Position numbers and translations under genes: made by a program. Of a DNA stretch of 64,000 nt, positions 61,197-64,000 are shown piece by piece. The stretch spans positions 868,001-932,000 of the forward strand of contig CBDDGJ010000003.1 of NCBI GenBank assembly GCA_965227805.1, written 5' to 3'. This DNA comes from CBDDGJ01 sp965227805 (lineage in GTDB: Bacteria; Pseudomonadota; Alphaproteobacteria; RS24). The first letter of the stretch is position 1. Each line of letters opens with the position of its first letter. The notes below the pieces were generated by a model. It saw nothing but the letters and a program-made list of their open reading frames with translations, searched no databases and was not told where the DNA came from.

Positions 61197-62437
61197 ATTG
61201 TTTTCCACCCATCCAGCGTTTCATGATAGAGTGCCGTAAGGTTACGGGCACAGCTCTCCCATGTGAAATTATTCAGAATATGCGTGCGCGCATGTGCACT
61301 TAATTGCGCGCGCTTTTGCGGATTATTCAATAAATCGGCAATGGCGTGAGCGAGGGCCATAGAGTCGGAATGCGGCACAATAATACCTGCATCGCCAACA
61401 ACTTCCGGCAAAGCGCCACCATTGGTGGCAATCACCGGCGCCCCACATGCCAGCGCCTCTCCAGCAGGCAGGCCGAACCCCTCATAGACAGAAGGCGATA
61501 TGACAATGCTTGCTTGTGCATAAAGTTTGAGGATATCATGCACGGATAAATCCGATAAAAAATTAACTTTGTCCCGAATGCCGAGTTTTTTCACCGCCTG
61601 CATGGTCGGCCCTTCGCGTAAGCGCCCCACAATATTAAGCTCTAAATCCGGGTGCTGTGGCAGGAGTTCCGCATAGGCACGCAAAAGATAGATAAGCCCC
61701 TTTAGCGGCACATCGGCACTTGCCACAGCAAGCAGGCTATTTTCTTTGCGTTTGATATGAGGTTGTGGCGTAAATGTTTCATGGTCAATGCCGATATGAA
61801 TACAGCGCATTTGTTCGGGTTTAAGCCCGAATTGGTCTTGCGCATCACGAAAGGTGCTATGCGACACCGTCATAATGGGGGTAAGCGCCTGCGCCACTTT
61901 CATCTGCATATGAATAAAATGATACCAGCGCCATTTAAGAAATTTGGTAAAGGGGTTTCTGACATGTGCAATATCAACCGCCCGGTCGCGGGTAATGGGG
62001 TGATGTATTGTGCCCACAACCGGTATGCCCTGTGCTTGTAGCTGCAAAAGCCCATAGCCCAGGCTCTGATTATCATGCACAATATCATAATGGTCTGTTT
62101 TATCCTGCATATAGGTGGCAAGCCTTTCGCAAAATGTATAAGGTTCGGGAAAGCCGCCCCAATTATGGCTCCACCATTCGAATAGATCCAAACGGTTTGA
62201 CATAATTTCCCGATTAAGGCAGGTGATCGGATTGTCGCGCGCATACATATCTAGCGAGGGTAACTTTATCAAACCGATATTTTCATCCAATTCCGGATAA
62301 GGTGGGCCAGAAATCACATCCACCTTATGACCTTGTGCAGCCAGAGCCCTGCTTTTATGTTGCAAAAAGACACCTTGCCCACCAACATGGGGCGAGCTGC
62401 GATAGCTGGAAAGTAAAATACGTAGAGGTTTGCTCAT
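61184..62437 (-). CDS. Family 4 (GT-B) glycosyltransferase
   Basis: The 417-residue protein has a GT-B fold. The N-terminal Rossmann half shows HVGGQGVFLQHKSRALAAQGHKVDVISG (as GGQGVFLQHKSRAL), the middle HIGIDHETFTPQ is the domain crossover, and SPSVYEGFGLPAGEALACGAPVIATNGGALPEVVGD at the C-terminus has the E-x7-E nucleotide-sugar site (EGFGLPAGE). It moves a sugar, with retention, to an unknown acceptor. It leads the three-gene run with the methyltransferase and the toroid protein. Confidence 0.9.
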   Translation of the reverse strand: MSKPLRILLSSYRSSPHVGGQGVFLQHKSRALAAQGHKVDVISGPPYPELDENIGLIKLPSLDMYARDNPITCLNREIMSNRLDLFEWWSHNWGGFPEPYTFCERLATYMQDKTDHYDIVHDNQSLGYGLLQLQAQGIPVVGTIHHPITRDRAVDIAHVRNPFTKFLKWRWYHFIHMQMKVAQALTPIMTVSHSTFRDAQDQFGLKPEQMRCIHIGIDHETFTPQPHIKRKENSLLAVASADVPLKGLIYLLRAYAELLPQHPDLELNIVGRLREGPTMQAVKKLGIRDKVNFLSDLSVHDILKLYAQASIVISPSVYEGFGLPAGEALACGAPVIATNGGALPEVVGDAGIIVPHSDSMALAHAIADLLNNPQKRAQLSAHARTHILNNFTWESCARNLTALYHETLDGWKTICTP

Positions 62438-62488
62438 AAATGTGCGTAAGATATGCTTTAGAATTTTGCGGAAGTATAGATGATTCGT

Positions 62489-63475
62489 TTATCCAAAACG
62501 CCGTGTAAGCCAGTCAATCATAAGCGTGGCCAAGGCTTCGGGCTGTTCATTTTGTGTCCAATGGCCGCAATCAGGAATAATATGCGTTTCTAGGTCTTGC
62601 ACATATTTGGGCATATTTTCGGCCATGCTGGGCGGCAAGACCAAATCATTTTCGGCACAAATCATCAGGCTTGGCTGCGTCACCTTCTGTTCAAAATTTT
62701 TGCTCAAACGCCAATTACGGCTAAAATTACGATACCAGTTTATCGGTCCGCGAAAGCCGGTTTTTTCAAAGGCATTTTTATATATGGCAAAATCTTCATC
62801 GGATAAAAGCACATCGCCCGGCCAGCCTGCTTCATCGCTTTCGAGAATTTTCAAAATAGCAAAATTGGTAAAATCAGGGTTGTGCGGTGCATCGGTGTGC
62901 AGCATGCCCGCCTTGCGATAAAAACTGCGTAAGCTCTTGGCAACATCGCGTTCCAGTGCAGCCTCGGCCTTGCCATAATCTTGAAAAGCAACAATATACA
63001 TATCGTCCCCCATGACCGCGCGAAAGGCATCAATCGGGTCTTGGGCAAGCCGTGGAATAAAGGGCGTGTTTACCCCGATTAAGCCCGCAATTCGTTCAGG
63101 GTGATGAAAGGGAAGCTGCCATATCATAATGCCGCCCCAATCATGGCCGACAAAAATAGCCTGCTCAATTTCAAGGGCGGCGCATAAATGATCCATATCC
63201 CCACATAAATGCGCCATATCATAAAGCGGCACACTTTGTTCAGTGCCATCATCATTTAAGGCGTTGCCCGTTTCACCATAGCCGCGCTGGTCGGGCGCAA
63301 TAACGTGAAACCCCGCTGCCGCGATTTTAGGCAGAATATGCCGCCAGCTATAGGCAATTTCTGGAAACCCATGACATAATATCACCGAAGGCCTATCTGC
63401 ACGCGGTGTGCCGGCCTCATAAATTGCCATGTGTAAATTTGGTAATTCCAAAATTCGTGACTGTGGCCACTCCAT
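62489..63475 (-). CDS. Epoxide hydrolase-like alpha/beta hydrolase
   Basis: The 328-residue protein has HGFPEIAYSWRHILP (oxyanion HGFP), DQRGYGETG, and FVGHDWGGIMIWQL near residue 112. There an Asp replaces Ser at the nucleophile elbow, the mark of epoxide hydrolases and haloalkane dehalogenases. DCGHWTQNEQPE near the end supplies the catalytic His; the ring-opening tyrosines should lie in the lid between. The length and HGFPE fit epoxide hydrolases better. The substrate is unknown. Confidence 0.85.
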   Translation of the reverse strand: MEWPQSRILELPNLHMAIYEAGTPRADRPSVILCHGFPEIAYSWRHILPKIAAAGFHVIAPDQRGYGETGNALNDDGTEQSVPLYDMAHLCGDMDHLCAALEIEQAIFVGHDWGGIMIWQLPFHHPERIAGLIGVNTPFIPRLAQDPIDAFRAVMGDDMYIVAFQDYGKAEAALERDVAKSLRSFYRKAGMLHTDAPHNPDFTNFAILKILESDEAGWPGDVLLSDEDFAIYKNAFEKTGFRGPINWYRNFSRNWRLSKNFEQKVTQPSLMICAENDLVLPPSMAENMPKYVQDLETHIIPDCGHWTQNEQPEALATLMIDWLTRRFG

Positions 63476-63547
63476 CTATCTCTCCCTGCTTAAGCTATAT
63501 AAACGCCATAACTGACACATAGCATCACTTTATGCCCGCAAACCATA

Positions 63548-63826
63548 TTATTTCTGTAAAAAATGCTGCACTGGCATTTCTTTAACCTTGCGTAAACATA
63601 CATTATCCTGTGTATATTCAAACCCATAAATCACAGCTGTCATCCCGTTAAGCGCCAAACGGCAAAAACCCTGTTCGGATGTAATGGGTAAATCTGCCGG
63701 ACAATCTTCCAAATCAAAATGGGGCACGCTTGCTTCAAATTCTACATAATCGATTATGCATTTTTCTGCTGCAAAGCCGGGATGCATCGCTGCGAAAAAC
63801 AGACCGAGCGTAAGAATATATTTCAT
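63548..63826 (-). CDS. Small secreted protein with four cysteines
   Basis: I start at the ATG at 63826 (92 residues), which has AAGGAG eight bases upstream; a GTG at 63835 opens the frame earlier. MKYILTLGLFFAAMHPGFA is a clean signal peptide with cleavage likely before AEK. The mature protein of about 73 residues has four cysteines spread along it (KCII, EDCP, GFCR, NVCL), which could form two disulfides in the periplasm. I do not recognise a family. The gene is last in the minus-strand series. Confidence 0.6.
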   Translation of the reverse strand: MKYILTLGLFFAAMHPGFAAEKCIIDYVEFEASVPHFDLEDCPADLPITSEQGFCRLALNGMTAVIYGFEYTQDNVCLRKVKEMPVQHFLQK

Positions 63827-63894
63827 GAAAATCACTCCTTCATTATATGATATTATATGTGATAATAAGTAGAGGCATTTTATGCAAGCATAAG

Positions 63895-63985
63895 TTAGGG
63901 CAGTTCCGGCTTGTGATAAATGTGCACCTCTTGTATTACGCGCCCCATAATGCGGGTGTCGGGGGGTGAATCAGCGCCCCTTCAA
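63895..63985 (-). other. Possible 3' end of a gene running in from the right edge
   Basis: On the minus strand one frame gives PDTRIMGRVIQEVHIYHKPELP and then a stop at 63895. A second frame, upstream of the C6 run at about 63963-63968, gives NGLQFEGALI. The residues on both sides look protein-like, but a stop closes the first frame just upstream, so a frameshift at the C run would be needed to join them. This may be the end of a gene, a pseudogene or chance. Confidence 0.2.
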
Positions 63986-64000
63986 ATTGCAAACCATTTT

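Overview
The window looks like part of a chromosome of an alphaproteobacterium of moderate GC content, roughly mid-40s to 50 percent by eye. The evidence is the set of lineage-typical genes: a Suv3-like helicase followed by an S4-domain protein, a long two-domain dCTP deaminase, a eukaryotic-type NADP isocitrate dehydrogenase, TIGR01459 and TIGR02186 family proteins, and a SAM-II riboswitch ahead of metZ. I could not place it below class.

Layout. 1-3162: the end of a VWA-domain protein, then a likely defence locus in which an AT-rich AIPR/DGQHR-like gene sits between fragments of what looks like an old restriction-modification operon. 3233-9315: uvrC-pgsA, a 690-bp AT-rich gap with DnaA-box-like sites, a folB-folM-like pair and an FG-GAP lipoprotein. 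9513-18690: tRNA-Ser(CGA) followed by a decaying plasmid-like element. It holds a Rep-like gene, a possible centromere, a small membrane/coiled-coil protein, ParA with a small partner, a saccharopine-dehydrogenase-like gene, a large serine recombinase, a DUF4942 adenine methyltransferase and a ParB truncated at an IS3 remnant. A 250-bp structured leader occurs twice, ahead of the methyltransferase and of parB.

18813-28048: a ferredoxin-NADP reductase, the Suv3-like helicase with its S4 partner, and a polyamine operon (speA, carboxyspermidine dehydrogenase, nspC, speB) that encodes arginine to agmatine to putrescine to carboxyspermidine to spermidine. 28049-28803: a gene-free block of structured repeats, one of which recurs near 53.45 kb. 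28804-35381: nadABC, icd, trmJ, rpsD with a repeat-rich leader. 35388-43593: ccdA/TIGR02186/TauE, small hydrolases, paired acyl-CoA dehydrogenases, lptG. 43606-51366: two-subunit methylmalonyl-CoA mutase, an MMPL/RND transporter and an SDR. 51368-59398: a metallopeptidase, LplT-like MFS, GFA protein, TrkH, metZ under a SAM-II riboswitch, dCTP deaminase and 3-hydroxyacyl-CoA dehydrogenase. 59395-63826: a glycosyltransferase/methyltransferase/toroid-protein cluster, an epoxide-hydrolase-like enzyme and a small secreted protein.

Most of the window is housekeeping. The accessory and least explained parts are 0.9-3.2 kb, 9.5-18.7 kb, the repeats at 28.05-28.8 kb and 53.4 kb, and the leaders of rpsD and metZ. 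All calls come from reading sequence and recognising motifs; no database search was run.
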